Origin: Xanthomonas cassavae CFBP 4642
Lineage (GTDB): Bacteria; Pseudomonadota; Gammaproteobacteria; Xanthomonadales; Xanthomonadaceae
Assembly: GCF_000454545.1 (NCBI RefSeq)
Contig: NZ_CM002139.1
Span: 3,217,201-3,276,916, forward strand
Length of the DNA stretch: 59,716 bases
Reading direction: 5' to 3'
Position numbers and translations under genes: made by a program. Under the pieces are notes generated by a model. The model was not told where the DNA came from. It did not search any database and saw only the letters and a program-made list of their open reading frames with translations. Below, piece after piece: positions 35,101-47,684 of this stretch; position 1 is the first letter of the stretch, and the number at the start of each line of letters is the position of its first letter.

Positions 35101-36563
35101 GACGGGTCCTTGCAGGTCAGCCGCGCCAGGGCGGCGGTATCCAGATGGGTCTGCACCGCATCGGCCAGGCGCTCGAGCGTGGCCTCGCGCAGCGCGGCAA
35201 GATCCACTGGCAGCGCCTGCGCCAGGCCGGCCCATGCGAGCAATGCGTGCAGTGCCTGCGGGTGGTCGAAGATGCCGTGCAGATACGTGCCCAGCACCTG
35301 CCCGTCCTCGGACATGGCGCCATCGTTGCGGCCATCGTCCAGCCACAGCAGCGGACGCGCCAGTGCCGCGCCGGTGCTGATGCCGCAATGGATCTCGTAG
35401 CCGTGCGCACGCGCATCGCCCAGCAGCAAGCGCCCCTGCACGCGACGCAGCTGCTTGTGCGGATGCAGCTGCGTGTCCAGCGCCAGCCAGCCCAGGCCTG
35501 CACTGCTGCCGGGCGGGCCTTCGATGCCGTCGGGGTCGTGGATCTGCTCGCCCAGCATCTGCAGGCCGCCACAGATGCCGAGCACTTTGCCGCCGTAGCG
35601 CAGGTGGCGCGCAATGGCGCTCTCCCAGCCGTGCGCGCGCAACCACTGCAGATCGTGGCGGGTGGACTTGCTGCCCGGCAGCACGATCAGATCGCAGGGC
35701 GGCGGCAGCTGGCCCGGGCCGATCAACTGCAGGTCGACCTGCGGATGCGCCAGCAATGCGTCGAGATCGGTGTGGTTGCTGATGCGCGGCAATACCGGCA
35801 CCACCACGCGCAACTGCGCATGCGGCCTGTGCACGACATGCCGCGGCAGCGCGTCTTCGGCCTCCAGCTGCAACCCATGCAGGTACGGCAACACGCCCAG
35901 CACGGGCTTGCCGGTTTCGCGTTCCAGCCAGTCCAGACCGGGCTGCAACAGCGCCAGGTCGCCACGAAAACGATTGATGACAAACCCCGCCACGCGCGCG
36001 CGCTCGCTGTTCGACAACAATGCCAGGGTGCCGACCAGGTGCGCGAACACACCGCCGCGGTCGATGTCGGCGATCAGGAGTACCGGGCAATCCACCGCTT
36101 CAGCATAGCCCATGTTGGCGATGTCGTTGGCGCGCAGGTTGATCTCGGCCGGGCTGCCGGCACCTTCCACCAACACCACTTCGAAGCGCGCGGCCAGGCG
36201 GGCATGCGAGGCCAGCACGGCGCTGAGCGCGGTGGACTTGTAGGCGTGATAGCCCACCGCATCCAGCGTGGCCACCGCCCGCCCGTGCACGATCACCTGC
36301 GCACCGGTGTCGCTGTTGGGCTTGAGCAGCACCGGGTTGAAGTCGGTGTGCGGCTCCAGCCCGCAGGCCTGTGCCTGCACGGCCTGCGCACGGCCGATCT
36401 CGCCGCCATCGACGGTGACCGCGCAATTGAGTGCCATGTTCTGCGGCTTGAACGGCGCCACCGCCACGCCCTGGCGGTGCAGCCAGCGGCACAGCGCGGC
36501 CACCAGCGTGCTCTTGCCGGCGTCGGAGGTGCAGCCCTGCACCATCAGCACACGCGCGCTCAT
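35088..36563 (-). CDS. cobQ: cobyric acid synthase
   Basis: The product has 491 residues. The N-terminal synthetase domain starts [20 protein letters not shown] (P-loop-like) and includes [12 protein letters not shown] and [20 protein letters not shown]. The C-terminal class I glutaminase domain has the Cys in [14 protein letters not shown] and ends near [12 protein letters not shown] with the His. It amidates adenosylcobyrinate a,c-diamide four times. Its presence implies use of corrinoids earlier than cobinamide, although no ring-building gene is in the window. Confidence 0.92.
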   Translation of the reverse strand: MSARVLMVQGCTSDAGKSTLVAALCRWLHRQGVAVAPFKPQNMALNCAVTVDGGEIGRAQAVQAQACGLEPHTDFNPVLLKPNSDTGAQVIVHGRAVATLDAVGYHAYKSTALSAVLASHARLAARFEVVLVEGAGSPAEINLRANDIANMGYAEAVDCPVLLIADIDRGGVFAHLVGTLALLSNSERARVAGFVINRFRGDLALLQPGLDWLERETGKPVLGVLPYLHGLQLEAEDALPRHVVHRPHAQLRVVVPVLPRISNHTDLDALLAHPQVDLQLIGPGQLPPPCDLIVLPGSKSTRHDLQWLRAHGWESAIARHLRYGGKVLGICGGLQMLGEQIHDPDGIEGPPGSSAGLGWLALDTQLHPHKQLRRVQGRLLLGDARAHGYEIHCGISTGAALARPLLWLDDGRNDGAMSEDGQVLGTYLHGIFDHPQALHALLAWAGLAQALPVDLAALREATLERLADAVQTHLDTAALARLTCKDPSCGS

Positions 36564-37597
36564 CCCAGCAGCTCGCGCAGTGCCGCGTCCAGGCGCGCCT
36601 CGCCGGCCGCATCGGGCGGCAGCCCGAAGCGCAGGCTGGCCGGGGTATCGAACAGCCGGGTCAGAATGCCGCGCCTTGCCAGCGCCACGTGCAGGGCCTG
36701 CGCATCGGCGCGTTCGCACCACTGAAAAAACGCGGTGCCGGCCGACGGCACGATGCCGTGGCGACGCAGCAACTGCGCCAGCCGCTGCGATGCGGCATGC
36801 AGTTGCGCGCGCGCCTGCACGTGCCAGCCGGTATCGGCCAGGGCCTGCTGCACGGCCCAGCGGGTGGGCCCGCTCACGGACCAGGGCCCCAACTGTTCGC
36901 GCAAGGCATCCAGCAGCGGCGCATGCGCGCACACGAAGCCGGCCCGCGCGCCGGCCATGCCGAAGAACTTGCCGACGGAGCGCAGCACCACCAGGCCCGG
37001 TTGCTGCGTCTGCGCGCACACGCTCGCATACGGGGTCGCATCCATGAAGGCTTCGTCGATCACCAGCCAGCCACCGCGCGCCGCCATCCGCGCATGCAGC
37101 TGCAACAGGACTTCGCGATCGAAGCTGTCCACGCAGGGATTATTGGGATGGATCAGCACCACCACATCGAAGGTATCCGCCGCCTGCAGCAACGGCGCTG
37201 CCGGCAGCGGCACCACGGTGTGGCCGGCGCGCCGCCAGGCATGCGCATGTTCGGCATAGCCAGGCGCGAGCACGCCCACACGGCCGCGACCACGCAACAG
37301 CGGCAGCGCCTGGATCGCCGCCTGCGAGCCGGGCACCGGCAGCACCTGCGGCGCGCCGTAGTACGCCGCTGCGGTTGTGGCCAGGCCGTCGTCGTCTTCG
37401 GGCAGGCGCTGCCACACCGGCTCCGGAATCGCCGGCACCGGCCAGGCAAACGGGCTCACGCCGGTGGACAGGTCCAGCCAGTGCGCCAGCGCAATCGCGT
37501 AGGTTTGCGCGGCGCGGCGCAACCGGCCTCCGTGTTCAAGCATGCGGTGCGCCAAAGGGAAAGACATGGCGCGGCGGTCGGCACTGGCTGCGATCAT
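36560..37597 (-). CDS. cobD: threonine-phosphate decarboxylase (PLP aminotransferase fold)
   Basis: The product has 345 residues of fold type [13 protein letters not shown] and [11 protein letters not shown] hold cofactor, the PLP lysine lies in [17 protein letters not shown], and [16 protein letters not shown] ends the small domain. It makes (R)-1-amino-2-propanol phosphate, the linker that CbiB attaches. The gene is named cobC in the Pseudomonas scheme. The ATG at 37597 overlaps the cbiB stop by 4 bases. Confidence 0.88.
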   Translation of the reverse strand: MIAASADRRAMSFPLAHRMLEHGGRLRRAAQTYAIALAHWLDLSTGVSPFAWPVPAIPEPVWQRLPEDDDGLATTAAAYYGAPQVLPVPGSQAAIQALPLLRGRGRVGVLAPGYAEHAHAWRRAGHTVVPLPAAPLLQAADTFDVVVLIHPNNPCVDSFDREVLLQLHARMAARGGWLVIDEAFMDATPYASVCAQTQQPGLVVLRSVGKFFGMAGARAGFVCAHAPLLDALREQLGPWSVSGPTRWAVQQALADTGWHVQARAQLHAASQRLAQLLRRHGIVPSAGTAFFQWCERADAQALHVALARRGILTRLFDTPASLRFGLPPDAAGEARLDAALRELLG

Positions 37598-38505
37598 TGC
37601 ATCACCATTGCCATCGACAAGGCGCCGAGCAGCAACCAGAGCAGCACGCCTGCGCGCACCAGCAGCAGCGCGCGGCGCACGCTGTCGGCACTGGCCGGAG
37701 CGCCCTCGCCCAAGAAGGGACGTGGCTGCCACTGGCCGTGATACGGCGCCGGGCCACCCAGGCGCACGCGCAGCGCGCCGGCACCGGCGGCCATCACCGG
37801 CCCGGCATTCGGGCTTTTCCAGCCGCGGCCCTGGCGCCAGGCGCAGCGCAGGCCCGCGTGCGTTGCGCCGAGCGCGGCGTAGGTCACTGCGGTCAGGCGT
37901 GCCGGCAACCAGTTGAGCACATCGTCGATCCGTGCCGCTGCCCAGCCGAAGCTGGCGTAGCGCGGCGTGCGATAGCCCCACATCGCATCCAGCGTATTGG
38001 ACAGCCGGTACAGCACCGCGCCCGGCGCACCCAGCAGCACTCCCCAGAACAACGCGGCGAATACGGCATCACTGCCGTTCTCCAGCACCGATTCGGTGGC
38101 GGCCGCGGCCACCTGCGCGGCATCCAGCGCGGCGGTATCGCGGCTGACGATGCGGCCCACTGCTGCGCGGGCTGCCGGCAGGTCGGCGGCCTGCAACGCA
38201 GCGATCACCGCTTGCGCGTGTTCGCCCAGGCTGCGCAGTCCCAGCGCCAGATACAGCACCACGGCGGCAAATCCGGCCGCTGCCCAGGCCGACCACCACA
38301 ACAGCGCCTGCAGCCCTGCGGCCACCAGCGTCCACGGCAGCACCGTCACACACCACGCCAGCACGCCGGCGCTGCGGTGGCCACGGTGCAGGCGTTGCTC
38401 GATGCGCTGCGCCCAGCGGCCGAACAGCCCCAGCGGATGCGCACGCCGCGGCTCGCCCAGCAGCAGATCCAGCAGCACTGCTGCGGTGGCCGTCAGCAGC
38501 AGCAT
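37594..38505 (-). CDS. cbiB: adenosylcobinamide-phosphate synthase
   Basis: The product has 303 residues from the ATG at 38505. It opens with a membrane segment and the family motif [16 protein letters not shown], and has [25 protein letters not shown] and [14 protein letters not shown], with other membrane segments near both ends. It joins aminopropanol (phosphate) to adenosylcobyric acid. The frame stays open upstream to 38616 but that extension is Arg/Ser-rich and unlike the family, so the later ATG is used. The gene is cobD in the Pseudomonas scheme. Confidence 0.88.
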   Translation of the reverse strand: MLLLTATAAVLLDLLLGEPRRAHPLGLFGRWAQRIEQRLHRGHRSAGVLAWCVTVLPWTLVAAGLQALLWWSAWAAAGFAAVVLYLALGLRSLGEHAQAVIAALQAADLPAARAAVGRIVSRDTAALDAAQVAAAATESVLENGSDAVFAALFWGVLLGAPGAVLYRLSNTLDAMWGYRTPRYASFGWAAARIDDVLNWLPARLTAVTYAALGATHAGLRCAWRQGRGWKSPNAGPVMAAGAGALRVRLGGPAPYHGQWQPRPFLGEGAPASADSVRRALLLVRAGVLLWLLLGALSMAMVMQ

Positions 38506-38569
38506 CGGGCGCGGCCCAACCGCATGCCACACGTCAGCCCAGCGCCAGGCAACACGCGCGCGCGCATGC

Positions 38570-39181
38570 CTACAGCTCGATGCCGAGCTGCGCCTTGATG
38601 CCGGCGTTGAAGGCATGTTTGACCAGCCGCATCTCGGTGACCGTGTCTGCCACCTCGATCAGGCCGGCGGGCGCTCCGCGTCCGGTGATCACCACGTGCT
38701 GGCCGGGCGGACGCGCGGCCACCGCGGCCAGCACCTCGTCCAATGCAACGTAGTCCTTCACCAGGGCGATATTGAGTTCGTCCAGCAGCACGAAGTCGTA
38801 GCGTGCATCGGCCAGCATGTCGCGCGCCAGCTGCCAGGCCGCCTGCGCGGCGGCGATGTCCACGTTGCGGTCCTGGGTTTCCCAGGTGAAGCCTTCGCCC
38901 ATCACGTGGTAGTCGAGCAGGTCGGGAAAACGGCGAAAGAATGCCTCTTCGCCAGTGGAGAACGTGCCCTTGATGAACTGCACCACGCCGCAGTACAGGC
39001 CATGCCCGAGCGAGCGCGCCAGCATGCCGAAGCCGGACGAACTCTTGCCCTTGCCGTTGCCGGTATTGACCAGCAAGACGCCGCGGTCGATCACGGCGCG
39101 CGCGATGCGCCGGTCCACCAGTTCCTTCTTGCGTTGCGCGCGTTCGCGATACTGTGCGTCGTCATGCTCGGGGATCGTCAT
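38570..39181 (-). CDS. cobO: corrinoid adenosyltransferase (CobO/BtuR/CobA type)
   Basis: The product has 203 residues. The N-terminus ends in the P-loop [19 protein letters not shown], followed by [32 protein letters not shown] and VVITGRGAP, all typical. It adds the 5'-deoxyadenosyl group to the cobalt of corrinoids. The ATG at 39181 ([19 protein letters not shown]) has GGAG upstream and is preferred to an upstream in-frame start. Confidence 0.92.
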   Translation of the reverse strand: MTIPEHDDAQYRERAQRKKELVDRRIARAVIDRGVLLVNTGNGKGKSSSGFGMLARSLGHGLYCGVVQFIKGTFSTGEEAFFRRFPDLLDYHVMGEGFTWETQDRNVDIAAAQAAWQLARDMLADARYDFVLLDELNIALVKDYVALDEVLAAVAARPPGQHVVITGRGAPAGLIEVADTVTEMRLVKHAFNAGIKAQLGIEL

Positions 39182-39335
39182 GCGCGTTCTCCCATCAGTG
39201 GACGTGCGGCAAGGCTGCGCCATGGTGCGATCGGGGCGAAGACGATGCCCATGTAGCCGACCAGGAGATCGAGCGCGCGTGGTCGCTGCGCAACGTCATG
39301 GCGGCCGGTGCCATCGCCTGCGCTGGAACCGTCAT
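39178..39335 (-). pseudogene. small ORF between btuM and cobO, apparently frameshifted
   Basis: An ATG at 39335 overlaps the btuM stop (ATGA), and a TGA at 39178 overlaps the cobO start (ATGA), just as real genes do elsewhere in this operon. The two ends are in different frames, 158 bases apart. The first frame starts MTVPAQAMAPAAMTLRSDHA, and the second ends LDLLVGYMGIVFAPIAPWRS then [11 protein letters not shown]. One base change in length near the CGCGCGC run (about 39275) would join them into a protein of about 52 residues. I do not recognise the product. Confidence 0.4.
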
Positions 39336-39925
39336 GACAGCTCCAGCGGCGTGGCCGGATCGGCGGCACTGCGCACCGCGCGCCAGCGCAGCGGGCGCCA
39401 TGCCCCGACAAGCGCCACCGCCAGATACAGAGCGGTGGTACGCACGAACAACGGGCCCCACTGCGCTGCGCGCTGCAGGTACTGCGCCCAGTGCGGATCG
39501 GCATAGCGTCCGCCCAACCAGTAGAACGCGCCATTGGAGATCAGGAACGACACCGCCGCGGCCGCCACTCCGAGCCCCCAGGCAAGGCACAGCGACCCTG
39601 CCCGGGGGCGAAGCTGCGCCTGATACGCGCGGCCCGCATACCACAGCACGCCGTAGGCCAGCGGCAGCGCGGCGTAGGCGGCAGTGATGCAGAAGTCGCC
39701 GACACCGGCCAGCGACACCGCCGCCCAATCGATCGACACCGATAGCCCGAGCAACAGCGCAAAAAAAGCGTACCGGCGCAGCGTCAAACCGCCGACAAAG
39801 AACACCGCCATCGAGGCATCCGGCAGATGCAGCCAATCGCCGACATGATGAAAGCGGGTGGCCGTCATCGCCAGCATCAGGGCGATGAGCAGGTTGCGCT
39901 GGACGCTGCGGGAGAGTGGTGTCAT
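39332..39925 (-). CDS. btuM: BtuM-like cobalamin transporter (solitary ECF S-component family)
   Basis: The product has 197 residues with about six membrane segments and no ATPase partner nearby. It lies between btuB and cobO under a cobalamin riboswitch. BtuM proteins of this size are known as solitary inner-membrane B12 transporters, and the Thiobacillus protein binds the cobalt through a Cys near residue 80. Here Cys79 lies in GVGDFCITAAYAALPL, at the matching place. The start ATG has GAGGAG just upstream. Confidence 0.7.
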   Translation of the reverse strand: MTPLSRSVQRNLLIALMLAMTATRFHHVGDWLHLPDASMAVFFVGGLTLRRYAFFALLLGLSVSIDWAAVSLAGVGDFCITAAYAALPLAYGVLWYAGRAYQAQLRPRAGSLCLAWGLGVAAAAVSFLISNGAFYWLGGRYADPHWAQYLQRAAQWGPLFVRTTALYLAVALVGAWRPLRWRAVRSAADPATPLELS

Positions 39926-39988
39926 CGGTGCTCCTCAAGATTGCGGGACCCCGTCTACGTCGGTGATGCGCGCAGTGTCAGCCGCGCT

Positions 39989-41866
39989 TCACCGGGTCGG
40001 CTGATAGCGGAAGGTCAGCAGGTAGTTGCGTCCCGGTTGTGCGTACCAGCGTGCGGTTTCGTACTGGCGGTCGAACACATTGTTGGCGGTGAACTGTACC
40101 TTCCAGTCTGCGTTCACCGCATAGCTCACGCGCAGATCCAGCAAGCCGTAGCCGGCCAGTTGCTCGGTATTGGCCAGGTCGTCGTAGCGCTTGCCCGACC
40201 CGAACAGGCTCGCGCCCACGCCGAACGCGCCGAAGCTGCGGTCGGCATCGATGCGTCCGCTCTGCCGTGCGCGGCGCGGCAGCCAGTTGCCGTGATTGAC
40301 ATCCCCATCGGCCTGCGGCTGCAGCCAGGTCAGCGCGCTGCGCAGGGTCCAGCCGGCCAGCTCGGTGTCGTAGCCGGCTTCCACACCGCGGATGCGCGCC
40401 TGGTCGATGTTGTTCGGCTGCCCGAACGGATGGGTGGCATCCACCAGCCCCGCATCGTAGGCAATCAGATCGTCGATGCGGGTCTGGAAGGCATTGAGCG
40501 TCCACACGCCCCAGTCGTAGCTGCCACGCAGGCCCAGCTCGGCACTTTTGGAGGTCTCCGGCCCCAGCAGCGGATTGCCGTAATCGGGGTAGTACAGCTC
40601 GTTGAAGGTGGGTGCCTTGAACGCAGTGCCATAGCTGGCGGTCAGGCGCAGATGCTCGGCAACATCCCAGCCCCACAGCAGGCTGCCGGTGGTCTTGCCG
40701 CCGAACTGGCTGTTGTCGTTGCGCCGCAGGCTGGCCTGCAGCGATTGCTGGCCGAAGCTCTGCTGCCACTGCGCAAAGGCCGCGCGGTCGATCCGGCTGT
40801 CGGCATCGTAGGTGTCGCTGCTGGCGATGGCATCGCGCTGCCAGTCGAAGCCGACCGTGAGCAGGCCAGGCGCGGTGCTGATGTCGGCCTGCAGCGAGCC
40901 CTGCTTGCGGCGCGTGTCGTAGGTGGACAGGTACGCGCCGTCGTAATAGCTATCGCTCAGATCGGCACTGCTCCCCAGGCTGGCGGTGAATTTGAGCGCA
41001 TCGCTGGGCGCATAGCGCACGCGCCCGCCCACGGCCTGCTGCACGCCTTTGCCCAGGTTGCCGCCGAAGGCCGAGCCGTCGTATTCGTTGCGGCTCTGCG
41101 CGCGCAATGCATGCACATCGGCATCCCATTGCCGGTTGAAGCGCCAGCCGCCCTGCATGCTCAACGAATCGTTGCGATAGCCGTCGCGGTCCGGATCGTA
41201 GGCACTGGAGCGGGCATCCAGATACGCATTGATGCCATCGGTTTCGTCATGCACGGCGTTGACCGAATACCAGCCGCCGGCCTCGCTCAGATCGCCCTGG
41301 CTGCGCCCGGCGACACCGGCGCCATAACGGCGCGCATTGTCGCTGCCGGCCGCCACGCTGAGCGTGGGCACGAAGCTGCCCTGCGGGCGACGGGTAAAGA
41401 TCTGGATCACCCCGCCCAATGCCTCGGAGCCGTACAGGCTGGAAAATGGCCCACGCACGATTTCGATGCGCTCGATCTGCTCGATCGGCAAGTCCTGCAG
41501 CGCCGCGCCACCAGACGTGGCCGAGCCGATGCGCACGCCGTCGATCAGCACCACCAGATGATCCGACTCGGTGCCGCGCAGGAACAGCGAGGTCGCCTTG
41601 CCCGGGCCACCGTTATTGGCCAGCGACACACCGGCCTCGCCACGCAGCAGGTCCTGCAACGCGGTGACCTGGCGGCGCTCGATCTGCGCGCGGTCGATCA
41701 CGGTGACCGGCGCCAGCGTCTGGTCCTGGGTCTGCGCGGTACGGGAGGCAGTCACCACCACTTCGTCGAGATCGATGGCGGCCTCGGCCTGGGCCAGGTT
41801 GGTCACGCACAGCGACAACCCCACGGCCAGCACGGCGCGACGCGGCAAAACGGAAGAAACGGACAT
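39989..41866 (-). CDS. btuB: TonB-dependent vitamin B12 receptor
   Basis: The product has 625 residues, close to BtuB. A signal peptide ends near NLAQAEA, then TonB box DEVVVTASR, plug motifs PVTVIDRAQIERRQ, TSLFLRGTESDHLVVLIDGV, IERIEIVRGPFSSLYGSEAL and a barrel ending in the RNYLLTFRYQ region. The riboswitch directly upstream identifies the ligand as cobalamin. The ATG at 41866 has AGGAG about 10 bases ahead. It is the first gene of the B12 operon. Confidence 0.92.
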   Translation of the reverse strand: MSVSSVLPRRAVLAVGLSLCVTNLAQAEAAIDLDEVVVTASRTAQTQDQTLAPVTVIDRAQIERRQVTALQDLLRGEAGVSLANNGGPGKATSLFLRGTESDHLVVLIDGVRIGSATSGGAALQDLPIEQIERIEIVRGPFSSLYGSEALGGVIQIFTRRPQGSFVPTLSVAAGSDNARRYGAGVAGRSQGDLSEAGGWYSVNAVHDETDGINAYLDARSSAYDPDRDGYRNDSLSMQGGWRFNRQWDADVHALRAQSRNEYDGSAFGGNLGKGVQQAVGGRVRYAPSDALKFTASLGSSADLSDSYYDGAYLSTYDTRRKQGSLQADISTAPGLLTVGFDWQRDAIASSDTYDADSRIDRAAFAQWQQSFGQQSLQASLRRNDNSQFGGKTTGSLLWGWDVAEHLRLTASYGTAFKAPTFNELYYPDYGNPLLGPETSKSAELGLRGSYDWGVWTLNAFQTRIDDLIAYDAGLVDATHPFGQPNNIDQARIRGVEAGYDTELAGWTLRSALTWLQPQADGDVNHGNWLPRRARQSGRIDADRSFGAFGVGASLFGSGKRYDDLANTEQLAGYGLLDLRVSYAVNADWKVQFTANNVFDRQYETARWYAQPGRNYLLTFRYQPTR

Positions 41867-41994
41867 CGACTGCTGCTCCTGGAACCGCGCCTACCCGCGC
41901 GGGGGCAATGGGGGTCGGCAGGCAGCAACGGGCCAGGCGTCCGGCGCGCGCGCACCAGATGCACAGGGCCACGCCCACCGCGTGCCGGGTCAAT

Positions 41995-42200
41995 CCCTTC
42001 AGGCCGGTCTCCGGGCTTGCGAGCGGAAGCGGTCGCTTCCCGGATCCGCGCCTTCCCATGCACAGCACAGTGGCATTACCTGCGGACCCTTGTCTCGCCC
42101 ACCGTTGCGGGGGCAGCTCCGGACTTGCGTCTCGCCAAGGCGATGCGCGCACCGGATTCCCGTTTAAACCACCGGCCAGCCGGCAGTCACCTCAGGGGCG
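41995..42200 (-). ncRNA. cobalamin riboswitch
   Basis: On the minus strand the conserved blocks occur in order: GGGAATCCGGTGCGCG, AAGTCCGGAGCTGCCCCCGC, AACGGTG, GCCACTG, GGGAAGGCGCGGATCCG and the B12 box GCCCGGAGACCGGCCTG at about 42000-42017. It lies about 130 bases before btuB, so adenosylcobalamin binding should switch off btuB and probably the downstream btuM-cob genes. Confidence 0.95.
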
Positions 42201-42284
42201 CGCATGGTAGCAGGATTGGCGGCGGCGCCTCTGCGGTGCGCGGCGACCGGCCAGGCGCAACGCGTCGCCACGCACCGCGGGGCC

Positions 42285-42346
42285 CGAGCCCTTCTCCCAC
42301 CGGGAGAGGGTGCCCCGAAGGGGCGGATGAGGGTAAGGAGCGAAGC
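42285..42346. repeat. dispersed palindromic repeat, copy C
   Basis: CCCTTCTCCCACCGGGAGAG followed by GGTGCCCCGAAGGGGCGGAT and GAGGGTA; two hairpins in a row. It is the same element family as copies A, B and D and sits upstream of the cobalamin riboswitch. Confidence 0.7.
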
Positions 42347-42435
42347 CTCATGCCATGCTGGGGACAGTGCATGCAAGTTTTAGCCAAATGGCAGCGCTGA
42401 GCTCGACCTAGCACATGTAAGTGGGCGTCGCCCCC

Positions 42436-42566
42436 GCCGTACCCTCACCCAACCCCCGCTCCGCGCCCCGGCCCGCGCTTGCGGCGCGGGCGCTCCAAGG
42501 CACGCGCGCCCATGGCGCGCCAGCTGTGCCTCCTCGCCCCGACGGGAGAGGGGCTAGCTCGTCCCT
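42436..42566. repeat. dispersed palindromic repeat, copy D
   Basis: It begins GCCGTACCCTCACCCAACCC like copy A and ends near GACGGGAGAGGGGCTAGCTC. GC-rich inverted segments (GCCCGCGCTTGCGGCGCGGG) lie inside. It ends about 36 bases past the metY stop and may cap the metY transcript. Confidence 0.65.
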
Positions 42567-42601
42567 TCGCGCACTCCTGCTCAGGTCACGGCTATCAAAC
42601 T

Positions 42602-43888
42602 TCACGCCCCCTGCAGCGCCTGCTCCAGATCGGCCAGCAGATCGTCGATGTGCTCGATGCCGATCGACAGCCGCACGGTGTCTTCGCTGACCCCGGCATG
42701 TTCCAGTTCGGCCGGGCCCAGCTGGCGATGGGTGGTGGATGCCGGGTGCGTCGCCAGCGACTTCGCATCGCCGATGTTCACCAACCGCGTAAGCAACTGC
42801 AGCGCATCCAGAAAACGCGCGCCGGCCGCGCGCGCGCCGGGCAGGCCGAAGGTCAGCACGCCCGAACCATGCCCGCCCAGATACTTCTGCGCCAACGCAT
42901 GCTCCGGATGATCCGGCAGCGCGGCGTAATTGACCCAGGCGACCCGCGGGTGCTGCTGCAGATACGTTGCAATCGCCAGCGTGTTGGCATTGATGCGCTC
43001 CATCCGCAACGGCAGCGTTTCGATGCCTTGCAGGATCAGGAACGCGTTGAACGGCGACAGCGCCGCGCCGGTATTGCGCAGCGGCACCACGCGCGCACGG
43101 CCGATGTATGCCGCCTCGCCCAGCGCTTCGGTGTAGACCACGCCGTGATAGCTCACGTCCGGCTCGTTCAGGCGTGGAAACCTTTGTTTGTGCGCCGCCC
43201 ACGGGAAGCGCCCGCTGTCCACGATCGCCCCGCCGATGCTGTTGCCATGGCCGCCCAGATACTTGGTCAGCGAATGCACCACGATGTCGGCGCCGAAGTC
43301 GATCGGCCGCAGCAGCGACGGCGTGGCCACGGTGTTGTCCACGATCAGCGGCACGCCATGCGCATGCGCCACCGCGGCCACGGCCTCGATATCGGTGATG
43401 TTGCCGCGCGGATTGCCGATCGACTCCACGAACACCGCCTTGGTACGTTCATCGATCAAGCCGGCAAACGCCTGCGGATCGCGATAATCGGCAAAGCGCG
43501 TGCCGATGCCGAACTGCGGCAAGGTATGAGCGAACAGATTGTAGGTGCCGCCATACAAGGCACTGGAGGAGACGATGTTGTCGCCGGCCTCGGCAATGGT
43601 CTGGATCGCATAGGTCACCGCGGCCTGCCCGGAGGCCAGCGCCAGCGCACCGATGCCGCCCTCCAGCGCAGCCACGCGCTGCTCCAGCACGGCGTTGGTC
43701 GGATTCATGATGCGGCTGTAGATATTGCCCTGCACCTTGAGGTCGAACAGGTCCGCGCCATGCTGGGTATCGTCGAAGGCGTAGGCGACGGTCTGGTAGA
43801 TCGGCACCGCCACCGCCCGCGTGGTCGGGTCGGGCTGATAGCCGCCGTGCACGGCGATGGTTTCGGGCTTCCACTGCGGATCGGTCAT
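42602..43888 (-). CDS. metY: O-acetylhomoserine sulfhydrylase (Cys/Met metabolism PLP enzyme)
   Basis: The product has 428 residues, longer than MetB/MetC and right for MetY. It has TIAVHGGYQPDPTTRAVAVP at the start, PIYQTVAYAFDD, the cofactor loop SRIMNPTNAVLEQRVAALEG, VDNTVATP and the PLP lysine in VVHSLTKYLGGHGNSIGG. It makes homocysteine (or methionine) directly from O-acetylhomoserine and sulfide (or methanethiol). The ATG at 43888 (MTDPQWKPETIAVHGG) is chosen over an upstream in-frame start. It is transcribed alone, about 200 bases after clpB. Confidence 0.9.
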   Translation of the reverse strand: MTDPQWKPETIAVHGGYQPDPTTRAVAVPIYQTVAYAFDDTQHGADLFDLKVQGNIYSRIMNPTNAVLEQRVAALEGGIGALALASGQAAVTYAIQTIAEAGDNIVSSSALYGGTYNLFAHTLPQFGIGTRFADYRDPQAFAGLIDERTKAVFVESIGNPRGNITDIEAVAAVAHAHGVPLIVDNTVATPSLLRPIDFGADIVVHSLTKYLGGHGNSIGGAIVDSGRFPWAAHKQRFPRLNEPDVSYHGVVYTEALGEAAYIGRARVVPLRNTGAALSPFNAFLILQGIETLPLRMERINANTLAIATYLQQHPRVAWVNYAALPDHPEHALAQKYLGGHGSGVLTFGLPGARAAGARFLDALQLLTRLVNIGDAKSLATHPASTTHRQLGPAELEHAGVSEDTVRLSIGIEHIDDLLADLEQALQGA

Positions 43889-44021
43889 GGCGCGGCTCGC
43901 TCGGACAGGAGTGCCGACCATAGCCGGCCCTGCACGCGTGTCTGCAAACCAGCGGTGATGACCTTATGCCGCCGCGTTGTGAGCGCGGACGATACGCCGC
44001 ATGCGCCATTCCCCTCATGCA

Positions 44022-44049
44022 AACGGGCACTGCCTGCGCAGTGCCCGTT
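44022..44049 (-). terminator. terminator hairpin after clpB
   Basis: A perfect 12-base stem AACGGGCACTGC / GCAGTGCCCGTT with a 4-base loop lies 46 bases past the clpB stop. On the minus strand it is followed by TTTGCAT, so the T-tract is short but present. Confidence 0.7.
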
Positions 44050-44094
44050 GCTCGCTTCGCTGCCAGCGATACGGCGCACAACCGGCGCCGCGTC

Positions 44095-46680
<2,586 letters not shown>

Positions 46681-46862
46681 GGGGATTCCTCTGAACGGGT
46701 GGCCGGCAAGTCCGGCGATACCGAGCAGATGCGGTTTCCAGGCGGCGTTTCAAGGTGTGCTGCTGCACTACGATGCTGGCCGCCGACAGCCAGACCTGTG
46801 CCCGGCAGCCGCTGTTGGCGCTGCGCACGCAATGCGCTGTGGCCTGCCAGTGGCAGAGCGCG

Positions 46863-47684
46863 CTAGCCGATCCGCCGCAGCGGCACCCCCGCCCGCGCCG
46901 GAGCGGCGGGCGGGGTGGCGCCCTGCTCCGCGGCCGACATCGGTGCCTCCACCGGTCCGCCTCCCAGCAGGCGCGACAGCACCTGCGCCTGGGTCGCCGC
47001 CAGCGCCGGCATGCCGGGCGTACGCGGGTGCGCCATCGGCACGTCCACCTCCAGGCCGACCTGGCCGTGCTCGATCACCACGATGCGATCGGCCAGCGCG
47101 CAGGCCTCGGCCACGTCATGGGTGACCAGTACCAGAGTGAAACCATGCTGACGCCACAGCTGCACGATCAGCTGCTGCATCTCGATGCGGGTGAGCGCAT
47201 CCAGTGCGCCCAGCGGCTCGTCCAGCAGCAACAGCCGCGGCCGATGCACCAGCGCACGTGCCAGTGCCACGCGCTGCCGCTGGCCGCCCGACAGCGCCGC
47301 CGGCCAGTCGCCTGCGCGCGCGCCCAGCCCCACCGCATCCAGTGCGGCCTGTGCCTGTGCGCGCCCGGCGCGGCCAAGCCCGAGCGCCACGTTGTCGATC
47401 ACGCGCTTCCACGGCAGCAGCCGTGCATCCTGGAACATCAGCCGCATCGCATCGCGCTGCGCCGCCAGCGGTGCATGAGCGCTGTCGACGGCGCCGGTAT
47501 CGGCCGCCTCAAGTCCGGCAATCACCCGCAGCAAGGTGCTCTTGCCGCAGCCACTGCGTCCGACCACCGCCAGGCAGGCGCCAGGCGCGATGTCCAGATC
47601 GATCCCGCGCAACACATCGGCTTGGCCATAGCGCTTGCCGATTCCGCGCAGGCGCAGCGGCAGGCCGCTCTGATTGGTGGTCAT
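46863..47684 (-). CDS. ssuB: ABC importer ATPase, sulfonate/nitrate/taurine type
   Basis: The product has 273 residues. Walker A is [15 protein letters not shown], the Q-loop [12 protein letters not shown], signature [16 protein letters not shown], Walker [17 protein letters not shown] and switch His [10 protein letters not shown]. The DARLLPWK form is typical of SsuB/TauB. A C-terminal tail of about 40 residues is Pro/Ala/Gly-rich. It energises the importer with SsuC and SsuA. The ATG at 47684 overlaps the ssuC stop by 4 bases, and it is the last gene of the operon. Confidence 0.88.
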   Translation of the reverse strand: MTTNQSGLPLRLRGIGKRYGQADVLRGIDLDIAPGACLAVVGRSGCGKSTLLRVIAGLEAADTGAVDSAHAPLAAQRDAMRLMFQDARLLPWKRVIDNVALGLGRAGRAQAQAALDAVGLGARAGDWPAALSGGQRQRVALARALVHRPRLLLLDEPLGALDALTRIEMQQLIVQLWRQHGFTLVLVTHDVAEACALADRIVVIEHGQVGLEVDVPMAHPRTPGMPALAATQAQVLSRLLGGGPVEAPMSAAEQGATPPAAPARAGVPLRRIG

